From assembly GCA_016722505.1 (NCBI GenBank), contig JADKJH010000001.1:682001-746000 (forward strand): a stretch of DNA of 64,000 nucleotides, written 5' to 3'. This document shows positions 36,106 through 46,112 of the stretch, one piece after another. This DNA comes from Holophagaceae bacterium (GTDB lineage Bacteria > Acidobacteriota > Holophagae > Holophagales > Holophagaceae). Below the pieces are notes generated by a model. That model saw only the letters and a program-made list of their open reading frames with translations. It had not been told where the DNA came from and made no database searches. The translations under genes were made by a program, and so were the position numbers. Each line of letters opens with the position of its first letter. Within the stretch, counting starts at the first letter, position 1.

Positions 36106-38391
36106 TCAACCCAGTGCGGCCTCCAGCGCGTTGGCGTGAATGGCCTTCAGCTCCGCAGCGTCAGAATCCAGGATGGGCTGGCCGTCCACGGCCACGGTGA
36201 CGCGTGCGCCTCCGGTGGTGCCGAGTTTGACCAAAGGCACGCGATGGGTTTCGCAAAGCGATTTCAGCGCGCTTTCGCCTTCGCCGGTGACGCTGACGAC
36301 AATGCGGCTGGCGCTCTCGCCGAAGAGCAGGCTGTCCATGCGCAGTGCGTGTTTCGAGAGCATCAGCTGGCAACCCATTCCACCACCGAATGCCGATTCG
36401 AGGACAGTCGTGAGCAAGCCTCCTTCGGAGGTGTCGTGGGCGCTGCGGATCAGTCCCATGCGGATGCCTTCGCGCACGCAGGCCTGGAGCCTGAATTCAT
36501 CATCCAAGCGCAGTTCTGGGCAGGCGCCGAAGACCTTGCCGGTACGAAGTTTCAGGTACTCGCTTCCGCCTAGTTCTTCGCGGGTTTCGCCCAATAAAAA
36601 GATGCCGTCGAAGGGCGCTCGAAAAGCGGAACCGCAGTAACGGTTTCCGACTTGAGAAAGCGCGGTGGCATCCGGCGCGTTCACATCCACCGGCAGCGCC
36701 ACGTCCTCGATGAGGCCCACCGCCGCGATCATGGGCGTGGGAAAAATTCCCACGCCCTCGGTGTCGTTGTAGAGGCTGACGTTGCCGCTGACGATGGGCG
36801 CGTTCAACGCGAGGCAGGCCTGGCGGATGCCCAGGCAGCCCTGCTCGAAGGCCCACATGTTTTCAGCTTTCTCGGGGTTTCCGTAGTTGAGGCAATCGCT
36901 GAGGCCGATAGGTTCCGCCCCCACGCAGGAAAGGTTGCGGCAAGCTTCGGCCACCGCATGGGCCGCGCCCCAGAAGGGATCGAGAAAGGCAAAGCGCGAG
37001 TTGCAATCGCTCTTCACGGCCACGGCCTTGTCCGTGCCTTTGATGCGGATCAGGCCCGCGTCGCCGCTGCCTTGAGGTAGCAGTGTGTTGCCGCGCACGG
37101 TGCCGTCGTACTGCTCGAAGATCCAGTGTTTGGAAGCGATGGTGGGCTGCGCCAGCAGGTTCCGCAGTGTGCGTTCCACATCGTCCGGCCCGAGGTCATC
37201 CGGCATGGGCAGTGCGTTCACTTCATCCAGGTAGGTAGGCCGGGCGCGGGGACGATCATATTTGGGGGCGGCGTCCGAGAGCGGCTGGATGGGCAGATCG
37301 ATGACCTTTTCGCCATGCCAGGTGCCGATGAAGCGGCCGCTGTCCGTGACCTCGCCCACCACCACCGCGTCCAGGCCCCACTTGTGGAGTACCGCGATGA
37401 TCTTGTCCTCGCATCCCGGTCTCGCCACCAGCAGCATGCGCTCCTGGGATTCCGACAGCATCAGCTCGAAGGGCGTCATGCCTTCCTCGCGCATGGGCAC
37501 CTGGTCCAGCCGCAATTCCAGACCGGTTCCGGCCCTGGAAGCCATTTCGAATGAACTGGAGGTGAGGCCTGCGGCGCCCATGTCCTGGATGCCAATGACC
37601 CAATCGGTTTCAAATATTTCCAGACAAGCTTCCAATAATAATTTTTCAGTGAAGGGATCGCCCACCTGCACCATGGGACGTTTTTCTTCGCTGCCTTCGC
37701 CGAATTCGGCGGAGGCCATCGAGGCGCCGTGGATGCCGTCGCGGCCAGTCTTGGAGCCGATGTACATCATCTTGTTGCCCAAGCCGGAGGCGAAGCCCTT
37801 GAAGATCTTGTCGGTCTTCAGGACACCCAGCGTGAAGGCGTTCACCAGGATGTTGCCGTTGTAGCAGGCGTCGAAGCCCACGTCGCCACCGAGCATCGCG
37901 ATGCCCATGCAGTTGCCGTAGCCGGAGATGCCCGCCGCCACGCCCTTCACAAGGCCCTTCATCCGTGGCGCGTCCAGTTCGCCGAAGCGCAGGGAGTTTA
38001 AGTTCGCCAAAGGCCGCGCGCCCATGGTGAAAACATCGCGCAGGATTCCACCCACGCCCGTGGCCGCGCCCTGGTAGGGCTCGATGAAGCTGGGATGGTT
38101 GTGGCTTTCCATCTTGAAGGCCACCGCCCATCCATCGCCGATATCCACCACGCCTGCGTTCTCGCCAGGCCCCTGGATCACGCGGGGGCCTTCGGTGGGC
38201 AAATTCTTGAGATGGATGCGGCTGCTTTTATAGGAGCAATGCTCGCTCCACATGGCGCTGAAGATGCCGAGCTCCGGGTAGGTCGGCGTGCGGCCTCCCA
38301 GCAGGCGCAGCGCGACCTGCCATTCCTCCCGGCTCAGGCCCAACTTAAGGGCCAGGGATTCGTTCACCACAGGTTCGGTCAGAGTGGACAC
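36106..38391 (-). CDS. purL: Phosphoribosylformylglycinamidine synthase subunit PurL
   Basis: The 761-residue enzyme starts at GTG behind GAGGTC. It converts FGAR to FGAM with ATP and ammonia in purine synthesis. Features: [41 protein letters not shown] (catalytic His), [18 protein letters not shown] and the late [19 protein letters not shown]. The size is that of the small PurL type, which works with separate PurQ and PurS; neither is in the window. It is divergent from the radical SAM gene. Confidence 0.95.
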   Translation of the reverse strand: MSTLTEPVVNESLALKLGLSREEWQVALRLLGGRTPTYPELGIFSAMWSEHCSYKSSRIHLKNLPTEGPRVIQGPGENAGVVDIGDGWAVAFKMESHNHPSFIEPYQGAATGVGGILRDVFTMGARPLANLNSLRFGELDAPRMKGLVKGVAAGISGYGNCMGIAMLGGDVGFDACYNGNILVNAFTLGVLKTDKIFKGFASGLGNKMMYIGSKTGRDGIHGASMASAEFGEGSEEKRPMVQVGDPFTEKLLLEACLEIFETDWVIGIQDMGAAGLTSSSFEMASRAGTGLELRLDQVPMREEGMTPFELMLSESQERMLLVARPGCEDKIIAVLHKWGLDAVVVGEVTDSGRFIGTWHGEKVIDLPIQPLSDAAPKYDRPRARPTYLDEVNALPMPDDLGPDDVERTLRNLLAQPTIASKHWIFEQYDGTVRGNTLLPQGSGDAGLIRIKGTDKAVAVKSDCNSRFAFLDPFWGAAHAVAEACRNLSCVGAEPIGLSDCLNYGNPEKAENMWAFEQGCLGIRQACLALNAPIVSGNVSLYNDTEGVGIFPTPMIAAVGLIEDVALPVDVNAPDATALSQVGNRYCGSAFRAPFDGIFLLGETREELGGSEYLKLRTGKVFGACPELRLDDEFRLQACVREGIRMGLIRSAHDTSEGGLLTTVLESAFGGGMGCQLMLSKHALRMDSLLFGESASRIVVSVTGEGESALKSLCETHRVPLVKLGTTGGARVTVAVDGQPILDSDAAELKAIHANALEAALG

Positions 38392-38502
38392 GGAGACCTC
38401 AAAAGGAAAAGCGACAACGCGAAGCGTGGTTTAGTTTATCTGTCTTCCATCCCCGAAGATCCCTGTAATTCCAAGGCTTTTGACCCTAAACTATAGGGCT
38501 GG

Positions 38503-40170
38503 ATGCCCATGACGCGATCGCTTCCCCAAACGCTGCTGCTCTACTCCGCGCCTCGGAGCGGTTTTGGCGATGAGTGGATGACCTTCCTGCCCATCGGGCT
38601 GGGCTTCCTGCAGGCGATGTTGAAGACGAGCGGCTTTCCCTGCCGCCTTGCCAACCTAAGCGGGAAGAACCGCAAGGAAACCATCGCCTATTTGAAGGCC
38701 CAGAATGCCGACGTGGTGGGCGTTTCCATGTTCACCTTCAACCGCAAGCGCAGCTACGAATTGCTGCAATGGGCGAAGGAGGCGAATCCCGGCTGCATCA
38801 CGTTGGCGGGCGGGCCGCACCCCACCCACCTGGCCGCCGAAGTCTTCGAGGATTGCCCTGCCTTGGATGCCATCGTGAAGGGCGAAGGCGAACCCATCCT
38901 CCTTGGCATCCTGGAAAGAATGAAATCAGCTCCGGGCTCTGATCTTTGGAAACGCTCACCGGGACTCATCCTGCGGGAAGGCGAAACGGCGCCGCAGCCC
39001 GTGATGGAAGACCTGGATGTGATGGGCGCGCCGGTCCAGCATTTCGAGGCGGACTTTCTGGACGACATCGGGCAATTGGCCTATATCTCCACCTCGCGCG
39101 GCTGCCCGGCCACCTGCAATTTCTGCAACACACCGGATTTCTGGGGCACGTCCATCCGCTTCCGCGGCCCCGAAGCAGTGCTGAAAGAGATGCGATTGCT
39201 CCGTGAAAAGCATGGCATCACCTACTATTCATTCCGGGATGACACCTTCACCGCCAACCGTGGCCGCATCCTTACATTGATGGAGCTCATCCAGGGGAGC
39301 GACCTGCATCCGCTGTGGAACTGCCAAAGCCGCGTGAATCTGGTGGATGAGGAACGAGCCGTGGCCATGAAGCGGGCCGGTTGCGAGTTCATGCAATTCG
39401 GCGTGGAAAGCGGCTCCGAAAAAGTGCTCCTGCTTTTGGACAAGGGCACGAGCATGAAGCATGTGCGCCAGGCCCTGGCGATGGTGCGCAAGGTTGGGAT
39501 GAACCTGGGCATCTACCTGATCACCGGCATTCCAGGCGAAACCTGGGAGGACATTGAACAGACGGCCCAACTCATTCGGGACTCTCGGCCCCACGACTGC
39601 CAGTTGAGTCCGCTGGCGCTTTATCCGGGCACACGCATGTATGACCAGTACCGCGCGGAGGGCCGCATCACCAAAGCGTTCTACCGGGAGAGCGGCGATG
39701 CGGAGATCTTCGCCCGCCAGGACTCCCACACCGAAAAAGCGCTGAACTATTTATATGGCGAGATCGAAGCCGTGAAGGCCAAGGCCCGCTACTCTCCGCG
39801 CGAATTCGCTGAGCAGAAAAAATGGCTGGGGTTCTGCGCCGTCACCAACATCCTTTGCGGCGAGGCCGCCGAGGAAACCGGCCATCTCACAGAGGCCGAG
39901 GCTGAATATTCCGAAATCATCGCCCGGGAGCCGAATAACCCCTGGGGCTTCATGAAGCGCGCCCTGCTATTCGAGAAACAAGAGCTGATGAAGCAGGCCA
40001 AGGCGGATCTGGAAGAAGTGCTGAACCTGGCGCCCGGAAATCCCGAAGCCACCGAACTGGCTGGACTCTGGGGCCTGCGTCTCAAGAAACAGCGAAAAGG
40101 CGGTCCCAGCCATGGTCCCGCAGCAGTGATGAAAGGCGCGGAAGCCTATCTCAGCCGCCCAAAAATGTAA
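38503..40170 (+). CDS. B12-binding radical SAM protein with TPR tail
   Basis: The 555-residue protein has an N-terminal cobalamin-binding-type Rossmann domain (FLPIGLGFLQAMLKTSGF, NADVVGVSMFTFN, the LAGGPHPTH segment), a radical SAM domain with TSRGCPATCNFCNTPDFWG (CxxxCxxC for the 4Fe-4S cluster) and ITGIPGETWEDIEQT, and about 150 residues ending in two TPR units (AEAEYSEIIAREPNNPWGF). The B12 domain lacks a clear DxHxxG, so cobalamin may bind without His. Members methylate or rearrange unreactive carbons; the substrate is unknown. Confidence 0.85.
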   Translation: MPMTRSLPQTLLLYSAPRSGFGDEWMTFLPIGLGFLQAMLKTSGFPCRLANLSGKNRKETIAYLKAQNADVVGVSMFTFNRKRSYELLQWAKEANPGCITLAGGPHPTHLAAEVFEDCPALDAIVKGEGEPILLGILERMKSAPGSDLWKRSPGLILREGETAPQPVMEDLDVMGAPVQHFEADFLDDIGQLAYISTSRGCPATCNFCNTPDFWGTSIRFRGPEAVLKEMRLLREKHGITYYSFRDDTFTANRGRILTLMELIQGSDLHPLWNCQSRVNLVDEERAVAMKRAGCEFMQFGVESGSEKVLLLLDKGTSMKHVRQALAMVRKVGMNLGIYLITGIPGETWEDIEQTAQLIRDSRPHDCQLSPLALYPGTRMYDQYRAEGRITKAFYRESGDAEIFARQDSHTEKALNYLYGEIEAVKAKARYSPREFAEQKKWLGFCAVTNILCGEAAEETGHLTEAEAEYSEIIAREPNNPWGFMKRALLFEKQELMKQAKADLEEVLNLAPGNPEATELAGLWGLRLKKQRKGGPSHGPAAVMKGAEAYLSRPKM

Positions 40171-40176
40171 GTCATC

Positions 40177-40779
40177 TCAAGCTGGCAGGGCACCCTGCTC
40201 TGCGCGCCAGGTGCGTTTCCACTTCACCCACCCCACCGCGCACATGATTCCGAAAATCAAGTACAGCACCGCCGTGAGATAGAGATGCTTGTAGATGAAG
40301 AGACCGATGCTGAGCGTGTCCGTGGCAATCCAAAACCACCAATGCTCAAGTTTTTTACGGGTCATCATCCACTGCGCAGTGATGCTGAGGGCAGTGGTTA
40401 GCGCATCCCACCAGGGCACCGTACTGGGTGTGAACCGGATGAGCAGTAGGGCAAGGAGCGCGGTCAACGCGCCAGCGCCCGCGAGGTTCAGCATTCCCTC
40501 CAGAGGTGTGCTGCGGCTGATGGGCAGCTCGGAGTCGCCTTGGCCTCCGTGCACCCAGTGCCACCAGCCGTAGATGCCCAGCACGATGTAGAAGCCTTGC
40601 AGGCCTACATCCGCGAAAAGCCCAGCTCTGAAGAACAGGAATATGAAGAACAAGTTGTTGGCGATGCCGATGGGCCAGTTCCAGATATTTTCGCGGACGA
40701 TGAGCCATACACAGGCGGCGCCTGTCAGAAATCCCAGCAGCTCGGTAGCGTTTTGGCGGATGTAATCCATGAAAGCCAT
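40177..40779 (-). CDS. pnuC: Nicotinamide riboside transporter PnuC
   Basis: The 200-residue membrane protein starts at MAFMDYIRQ; a longer in-frame upstream extension overlaps pyrR antisense and is rejected. Hydrophobic helices contain the PnuC features VRENIWNWPIGIANNLFF, FADVGLQGFYIVLGIYGWW and the late WWFWIATDTLSIGLFIYKHL segment. It imports nicotinamide riboside for NAD synthesis. It is divergent from pyrR with a 48-base gap and convergent with the radical SAM gene (6-base gap). Confidence 0.88.
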   Translation of the reverse strand: MAFMDYIRQNATELLGFLTGAACVWLIVRENIWNWPIGIANNLFFIFLFFRAGLFADVGLQGFYIVLGIYGWWHWVHGGQGDSELPISRSTPLEGMLNLAGAGALTALLALLLIRFTPSTVPWWDALTTALSITAQWMMTRKKLEHWWFWIATDTLSIGLFIYKHLYLTAVLYLIFGIMCAVGWVKWKRTWRAEQGALPA

Positions 40780-40827
40780 TTGAAAAGGTACACTGGGAAG
40801 GTCCCGGCCAGGGACGTTGGAGGTGCC

Positions 40828-41394
40828 ATGCCCGCTGCCCAAGGACAGTGCCCGTTGGATGCTTCCCAGATGGAGGCGGCCATCGGACGGCTCGCCCATG
40901 ACATCGCGTCTGGATTGCGTCAGGACGAGGCTTTCGTGCTCGTGGGCATCCGCAGCCGCGGGTTGCCGCTGGCGGAACGGTTGGCCCTCCTCATGCGGGA
41001 GATCACCGGCAGGCCGGCCCCGGTGGGGGTTCTGGACATCACACTCTATCGCGATGATCTCACCGAAAAGGCCGGGACGCCCATCGTGCGCCCCACGGAA
41101 ATCCCTTTCACCCTGAAGGACCGCACCGTGATCCTGGTGGACGATGTGCTCTACACGGGCCGCACCGTCCGCGCAGCCCTGGATGCCCTGCTGGACCACG
41201 GGCGCCCGACCCGGGTGCTGCTGGCGATACTCATTGACCGCGGGGGGCGGGAATTGCCCATCCAAGCGGACTTCACCGCCCTGACCGTCAAAGTGGAAGA
41301 TCATGAGCGGGTGTCGGTCAGGATCCAGGAATTGGATGGCGATGACGGAGTCTACATCGAGCATATCGAGGGAAGGGATAGCCATGGTGGCTGA
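40828..41394 (+). CDS. pyrR: PyrR bifunctional regulator/uracil phosphoribosyltransferase
   Basis: The 188-residue protein starts at MPAAQGQCPL behind GGAGG. It carries the PRPP loop VILVDDVLYTGRTVRAALDAL and the LVGIRSRGLPLAERL and DITLYRDDL segments of PyrR. In many bacteria PyrR binds UMP and regulates pyr mRNA; the same protein has weak uracil phosphoribosyltransferase activity. No anti-terminator hairpins were seen in the short leader, so the mode of control here is unknown. The stop overlaps the pyrB start by 11 bases. Confidence 0.92.
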   Translation: MPAAQGQCPLDASQMEAAIGRLAHDIASGLRQDEAFVLVGIRSRGLPLAERLALLMREITGRPAPVGVLDITLYRDDLTEKAGTPIVRPTEIPFTLKDRTVILVDDVLYTGRTVRAALDALLDHGRPTRVLLAILIDRGGRELPIQADFTALTVKVEDHERVSVRIQELDGDDGVYIEHIEGRDSHGG

Positions 41395-42343
41395 ACGCTA
41401 CGCATTCCCTCACAAGCACCTGCTGGGCATCGAGCCCCTGAGCCCGGCGGATATCACCGCCATCCTGAATCAGGCAGCGGCTTTTGAAGAAGTGTGTGAG
41501 CGGCCCGAAATCAAAATCGTGCCCGCCCTGCGCAAACGGGTTGTGGTGAATCTTTTTTTTGAGAACAGCACCCGCACCCGGAACAGTTTCGAAATCGCTC
41601 AGAAACGCCTGAGCGCCGAAATCATCAATTTCGATGCGGACACCAGTTCCCTGAGCAAGGGCGAAACGCTTATTGATACGGCCATGAACCTGCAGGCCAT
41701 GCATCCGGACCTCATCATCATGCGCCACAGCGCGCCCGGAGCCCACGCGCTGCTGGCCAGGCACATGCAGGCCAGCATCGTGAACGCCGGGGACGGGGCT
41801 CATGAGCATCCGACACAAGCCCTGCTCGATGCCTACACGCTCAAAAAGAAATTTGGACGGATCGAAGGCTTGAGGATCGCCATCGTGGGCGATATCCGCC
41901 ACTCCCGCGTGGATCGATCCAATTTGTGGTTGCTCACTAAGATGTGCGCCAAGGTCACGCTGGTAGGCCCACCTACGCTTTTGCCAAAGGAAATGAAGGC
42001 AACCTGGCCGGACGTGGAATTCACGAGCGACTTCGAATCGGTGATCCCGCAGCAGGACGCCATCATGATGCTGCGCGTCCAGTTCGAGCGCGGCACCGGC
42101 GGCTTCATCCCGGGCCAAGGCGAGTACATCCGCTTCTTCCAGCTCAACAGAGAGCGCATGAAGATGGCCAAGCCCGATGTCGCCGTGTTGCATCCAGGAC
42201 CCATCAACCGCGGCCTTGAAATCACTTCCGAGGTCGCCGATGGTCCCAATAATCTGATACTCGACCAGGTCACCAACGGCGTCCCCGTGCGCATGGCGGT
42301 CATGTACCTGCTCTGCAATCCCCACGGCGAATCCGTGCCCTGA
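41384..42343 (+). CDS. pyrB: Aspartate carbamoyltransferase catalytic subunit
   Basis: The 319-residue product from [15 protein letters not shown] joins carbamoyl phosphate and aspartate in pyrimidine synthesis. The carbamoyl-phosphate site [25 protein letters not shown], and [14 protein letters not shown] are all present. Its ATG lies inside the end of pyrR and its stop overlaps the ORF6N start by one base, so the four genes pyrR-pyrB-ORF6N-gpmI are translationally linked. No pyrI regulatory subunit is nearby. Confidence 0.95.
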   Translation: MVAERYAFPHKHLLGIEPLSPADITAILNQAAAFEEVCERPEIKIVPALRKRVVVNLFFENSTRTRNSFEIAQKRLSAEIINFDADTSSLSKGETLIDTAMNLQAMHPDLIIMRHSAPGAHALLARHMQASIVNAGDGAHEHPTQALLDAYTLKKKFGRIEGLRIAIVGDIRHSRVDRSNLWLLTKMCAKVTLVGPPTLLPKEMKATWPDVEFTSDFESVIPQQDAIMMLRVQFERGTGGFIPGQGEYIRFFQLNRERMKMAKPDVAVLHPGPINRGLEITSEVADGPNNLILDQVTNGVPVRMAVMYLLCNPHGESVP

Positions 42344-42855
42344 TGCCGCTGCCCGTCGAACGCATCCTGAAGTCGATTCTCGTTCTGAGGGGAGAGAAAG
42401 TCCTCCTGGATGCGGATCTGGCGGCACTCTACGGCGTGGAAACGAAAGTTCTACTTCAGGCCGTCCGCCGCAACATCGAGCGGTTTCCCGATGATTTCAT
42501 GTTCCAACTGACTCTCGATGAGTGGTCCTGCTTGAGGTCACAATTTGTGACCTCAAGTTCATGGGGTGGCCGTCGCACTGCGCCTTACGCATTCACGGAA
42601 CAAGGCGTGGCCATGCTTTCCAGCGTGCTTCACAGCGACAGGGCCATCGCCGTGAATATCCAGATTGTCAGAGCGTTTGTCCAATTGAAGCGGATGCTTG
42701 CCACCCATGAGGATCTGGCCCGAAAGATCGAGTCATTGGAGCGGAAATACGATGCCCAATTCCGAGGGGTTTTTGATGCCATCCGGGAATTGATGACACC
42801 GCATGAAAATCCGAAGAAGCAACCTATTGGATTCAAGGTGAAGAAGCAGCCATGA
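42343..42855 (+). CDS. ORF6N domain protein inserted in the pyr operon
   Basis: The 170-residue protein has the ORF6N pattern: [37 protein letters not shown] start (seen here in shorter segments: [15 protein letters not shown]), [32 protein letters not shown] and [15 protein letters not shown], followed by a coiled-coil helix ([15 protein letters not shown]). ORF6N is known from phage antirepressors and mobile-element proteins and is thought to bind DNA. It overlaps pyrB by one base (TGATG) and gpmI by four (ATGA). A 27-bp perfect palindrome lies inside the coding region. Its presence in a housekeeping operon is odd. Confidence 0.85.
   Translation: MPLPVERILKSILVLRGEKVLLDADLAALYGVETKVLLQAVRRNIERFPDDFMFQLTLDEWSCLRSQFVTSSSWGGRRTAPYAFTEQGVAMLSSVLHSDRAIAVNIQIVRAFVQLKRMLATHEDLARKIESLERKYDAQFRGVFDAIRELMTPHENPKKQPIGFKVKKQP
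42531..42557. repeat. 27-bp perfect palindrome inside the ORF6N gene
   Basis: CTTGAGGTCACAA at 42531-42543 is the exact reverse complement of 42545-42557, with a single T at 42544 as centre. It encodes the LRSQFVTSS segment. It could be a dimeric protein-binding site or an mRNA hairpin. Confidence 0.9.
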
Positions 42856-44375
42856 TCTCCGGACCCATCACACTCCTTATTCTCGATGGCTTCGGCGACG
42901 GGCCACGCAATGCGTTCGACGCCACATTCACGGCAGGAATGCCGCATTTCACCGAGCTTAGGAAGCGATACGCCTGCACGCAATTGATCACTTCGGGCGA
43001 AGCCGTGGGACTTCCCGAGGGGCAGTTCGGCAATTCAGAAGTGGGCCACATGAACCTCGGCGCGGGACGAGTGGTATGGCAGGAATTGACGCGCATTGAT
43101 GCCGCCATCCGGCGCGGAACTTTTAGGGAGAATGTTCCCATCACGAGGCTGTTGGCGGGTCTCAAAGACTCAGGCAAACGCCTTCACCTACTGGGCCTCG
43201 TGAGCGACGGCGGTGTCCACAGCCACCAGAACCATCTGGTGGCCCTGGCGAAGTGGGCCCAAGACGAAGGTATTCCCACCACCATCCACGCCTTTCTTGA
43301 CGGCCGTGACACCGCGCAGAAAAGCGCGGATGGGTACCTGCAATGGCTCACCTTCCAGATCCGCGATTGTCCGCTGGTCACCATCGGATCGCTCTGTGGC
43401 CGCTATACCGCCATGGACCGCGACAAGCGGTGGGACCGCACTGAACGCGCATGGAAGCTGCTGGTGGATGGCGTGGGCGAATTCGAATCCAGCGACGCGG
43501 CCTCAGGCATCGCGGATGCCTACGCGCGCGGCGAGACCGATGAATTCGTTTCGCCAACCAGGCTCGCAGCCTTCCACCACATCGCGGAAGGCGATGGTGT
43601 CCTTTACTTCAATTTCCGTGCGGATCGCGGCCGGCAGATGTGCCATGCCCTTGTGTCACCGGATTTCAACGGATTCGCGCAACGCCATCGGCCCAATGTT
43701 TCACTGCTCACCTTCACGCAGTACGACCTGCTGCTGGAGCCCTATCTGTCCGTGGCCTACCCGCCCCAGAACCTCAAACGCATCCTAGGTGAAATCATCT
43801 CCGAGCAGGGTTGGAAACAGTTCCGCACTGCGGAAACCGAGAAGTACGCCCACGTCACCTATTTCTTCAACGGCGGGCGCGAAGAAGCCTTCAATGGCGA
43901 AGATCGGCACCTAGTCTCCTCTCCCAAGGTTGCGACTTATGATCTGCAACCGGAGATGAGCTGTCTGGAAGTCACGCGGGGCCTGGCCAACGCTATCCAT
44001 AGCGGCGATTACAAACTGCTGGTGTGCAACCTCGCCAATGGCGACATGGTGGGCCACACCGGCGATATCAGCGCCGCCACCACCGCCTGCGAGGTTCTGG
44101 ACGACGCCATCCGCGTCATCAGCGAGGCCGTGCTGGAACAACACGGCGCGCTCTTCATCACCGCCGACCATGGCAACTGCGAGTGCATGCGTGACGAGTC
44201 GGGAAACCCCCACACGGCCCACACGCTGAACCCCGTGCCCGCGGTCTTGGTTGCCGAGGGCTTCGAGGCCCGGCAGCTCCGCGCAGGTGGTGCCCTCAGC
44301 GACGTGGCTCCCACGCTGTTGAAGCTGATGGATTTGGCACAACCGGTGGAGATGGACGGAATTGCGCTGTTCTAG
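42852..44375 (+). CDS. gpmI: 2,3-bisphosphoglycerate-independent phosphoglycerate mutase
   Basis: The 507-residue enzyme interconverts 3- and 2-phosphoglycerate using two Mn ions. [12 protein letters not shown] carries the first metal Asp; [17 protein letters not shown] contains the phosphoserine nucleophile; [29 protein letters not shown] and [12 protein letters not shown] carry further ligands. Length is normal. Its ATG overlaps the ORF6N stop, so it is the last gene of the coupled pyrR-pyrB-ORF6N-gpmI run. Confidence 0.94.
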   Translation: MISGPITLLILDGFGDGPRNAFDATFTAGMPHFTELRKRYACTQLITSGEAVGLPEGQFGNSEVGHMNLGAGRVVWQELTRIDAAIRRGTFRENVPITRLLAGLKDSGKRLHLLGLVSDGGVHSHQNHLVALAKWAQDEGIPTTIHAFLDGRDTAQKSADGYLQWLTFQIRDCPLVTIGSLCGRYTAMDRDKRWDRTERAWKLLVDGVGEFESSDAASGIADAYARGETDEFVSPTRLAAFHHIAEGDGVLYFNFRADRGRQMCHALVSPDFNGFAQRHRPNVSLLTFTQYDLLLEPYLSVAYPPQNLKRILGEIISEQGWKQFRTAETEKYAHVTYFFNGGREEAFNGEDRHLVSSPKVATYDLQPEMSCLEVTRGLANAIHSGDYKLLVCNLANGDMVGHTGDISAATTACEVLDDAIRVISEAVLEQHGALFITADHGNCECMRDESGNPHTAHTLNPVPAVLVAEGFEARQLRAGGALSDVAPTLLKLMDLAQPVEMDGIALF

Positions 44376-44391
44376 TAATTGAGGCGTCCCA

Positions 44392-44589
44392 TCACTTCCC
44401 GCGGTTGCTGCTCCGCGTGTGGGCCGCGCCCCCGGCTTTCCCGGCGGGCTTGGTGCTGGCCTTCACCTTAGGCATGGGGCTCTTGCCGCCTTGGGGGGCG
44501 GGCTTGGAGTCGGTGGAGGCCTCGGCCTTTTTGGGCGTGAGGTTCTTCATGATGTCGGCGGCTTTCGATAGATCTGGCTTTGCGGTCAT
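44392..44589 (-). CDS. Small basic Ala/Lys/Pro-rich protein
   Basis: The 65-residue frame from MTAKPDLSKA has a strong GAGGAGG ribosome binding site. It is low-complexity and basic (LTPKKAEASTDSKPAPQGG, KVKASTKPAGKAGGAA) with no predicted globular fold. It resembles the unstructured tails of nucleoid-associated proteins, but I recognise no family. Strong translation signal supports it as real. Confidence 0.5.
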   Translation of the reverse strand: MTAKPDLSKAADIMKNLTPKKAEASTDSKPAPQGGKSPMPKVKASTKPAGKAGGAAHTRSSNRGK

Positions 44590-44680
44590 TTGAGCCTCCT
44601 CGGTCTTTTCAAAGCCCATTCTAGCGCTGTTGCGTCTGGAAGCGTATCTTGGTTGCGCTGACCCAACCTAGGAGGTACCC

Positions 44681-45307
44681 ATGCGACTCACCCTTTTCCT
44701 GGCCCTCGGCCTCGTTCTGACGACAGCGCCCCTGCCTGCTCAAGAGAAGACGGATGGCAAGAAAGTCCAACCACCGCCAACCATGGCTGAGATGATGCCA
44801 AAACCCGGCCCCGAGGCGACCAAGCTCAAAGGCATGGTGGGCACCTGGACCGTGGCGGAGACCGTGGAAGCCAGCCCCATGGGGCCCGCCGGCACGGGAC
44901 GTGGTGTCAGCCGTGTTTCTTCAGGCCCTGGCGGCCTCTCCATCATCATCGACTACCGCTCCATCAGCGGCCATATGAAGGGCTATAGGGGCCATGGCGT
45001 AGTGGCTTGGGATGCGGAAGCCAAAGCTTACAAGCAGGTCTGGACCGACAACATGGCGCAGATGATCATGCTTTCCACCGGCAACTTGGAGGGTGACAAG
45101 CTCATCCTGAATTACGAGGGAACCATGATGGGCAAGCCGTTCAAGAGCCACGACACGATGAGTGGCATGGGCACCGATACGTTGACCATGGTCTCGGAGA
45201 TGTCCATGGACGGCAGCCCCATGGCCAAGGTCATGACCCTCGTGCAGAAGCGCGTCAAGGCCACAGATGCGAAACCCGCCGAGATGAAAGAAGCAGCCAA
45301 GAAGTGA
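44681..45307 (+). CDS. DUF1579 exported protein
   Basis: The 208-residue protein has a GGAGG ribosome binding site, a signal peptide cut after LPAQ, and the DUF1579 core: LKGMVGTWTVAETVEASPMG, GHGVVAWDAEAKAYKQVWTD and KLILNYEGTMMGKPFKS. The domain is a lipocalin-like beta barrel of unknown function. It is convergent with the menG-type gene, whose stop is 2 bases away. Confidence 0.75.
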   Translation: MRLTLFLALGLVLTTAPLPAQEKTDGKKVQPPPTMAEMMPKPGPEATKLKGMVGTWTVAETVEASPMGPAGTGRGVSRVSSGPGGLSIIIDYRSISGHMKGYRGHGVVAWDAEAKAYKQVWTDNMAQMIMLSTGNLEGDKLILNYEGTMMGKPFKSHDTMSGMGTDTLTMVSEMSMDGSPMAKVMTLVQKRVKATDAKPAEMKEAAKK

Positions 45308-45308
45308 A

Positions 45309-46034
45309 TTATCCGGGTTTGCTGCCCACGTGCAATGCCACGATGCCGCCGGTGAGGTTGGTCCAGCGGACCGATTTGAATCCGGTGGCTTCCAGTTCCA
45401 TAGCCAGTCGCTTCTGGTCAGGGAAGGTGCGGATGCTTTCGGGCAAGTAGGTATAGGCGGATTTGTCACCGGATATCATCGCCCCGATGCTCGGCAAAAT
45501 CTTGAGCGAGTACCAAATGTAAAGCCCGCGGAAGCCCGGAATCACTGGAGTTGAAAATTCCAAAATGGTGAGTTGCCCTCCAGGTTTCAACACCCTGGCA
45601 AACTCGGAATAGGCCCTGGCGCGGTCCTCGACGTTGCGGATGCCATAACAGATGGTGATGCCATCGAACGTCTCATCCTTGAAGGGCAAGGCCATGGCGT
45701 CCGCATCGCTGCTGGCCCAAATGAGCGGGTCCAGTTTCTTCTGCCTGAATTTCGAAGGACCCAACCGCAGCATGGCATGGGTGAAATCCGTACTAACGAC
45801 TTCGGCGCCGCGCTTGGCGAGAGCGATGGAGGAATCCCCGGTGCCTGCCGCCACATCGAGCAGGCGCCTCCCCTTGGTGGCACCGCTGGCCCGGGCCATC
45901 CGCCACCACCAATAGAAATCGATGCCTCCAGAAAGCAAGTGGTTCAGTAGGTCATACTTGCCGGCAATGCCAGAGAACATTGCCTGTACTTGTTTGCCTT
46001 CGGGCACACTGCCTCCCACCACCAATGATCGCAA
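45309..46034 (-). CDS. menG: Demethylmenaquinone (ubiquinone) C-methyltransferase
   Basis: The 241-residue enzyme adds a methyl group to demethylmenaquinone, and in some bacteria to the ubiquinone precursor. Features: MFSGIAGKYDLLNHLLSGGID, the SAM-binding LLDVAAGTGDSSIALAKRG, YGIRNVEDRARAYSEFARVLKPGG-type motif (seen in shorter form, YGIRNVEDRARAY) and LEFSTPVIPGFRGLYIWYS. The frame opens at TTG 46034 with a poor ribosome binding site; a start at Met19 would lose little. With no ubi genes nearby, a menaquinone role is inferred. Confidence 0.9.
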   Translation of the reverse strand: MRSLVVGGSVPEGKQVQAMFSGIAGKYDLLNHLLSGGIDFYWWWRMARASGATKGRRLLDVAAGTGDSSIALAKRGAEVVSTDFTHAMLRLGPSKFRQKKLDPLIWASSDADAMALPFKDETFDGITICYGIRNVEDRARAYSEFARVLKPGGQLTILEFSTPVIPGFRGLYIWYSLKILPSIGAMISGDKSAYTYLPESIRTFPDQKRLAMELEATGFKSVRWTNLTGGIVALHVGSKPG

Positions 46035-46112
46035 GTTTTTCCGGCTTACCCAAGGTATGGGTGGAACCGCGGTCCAGTCGGCGCGATCATCGTTCGATTC
46101 CTGGAGGAACCT

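Noticed and set aside
40540..40827. N-terminal extension of pyrR
   Set aside because: It is antisense to pnuC and unlike any PyrR; the ATG at 40828 has GGAGG at the right distance.
40780..40827. PyrR-type attenuator or riboswitch before pyrR
   Set aside because: The gap is only 48 bases and shows no anti-terminator/terminator hairpin pair.
40780..41385. N-terminal extension of pnuC
   Set aside because: It is antisense to pyrR, and PnuC is normally about 200 residues with no such domain.
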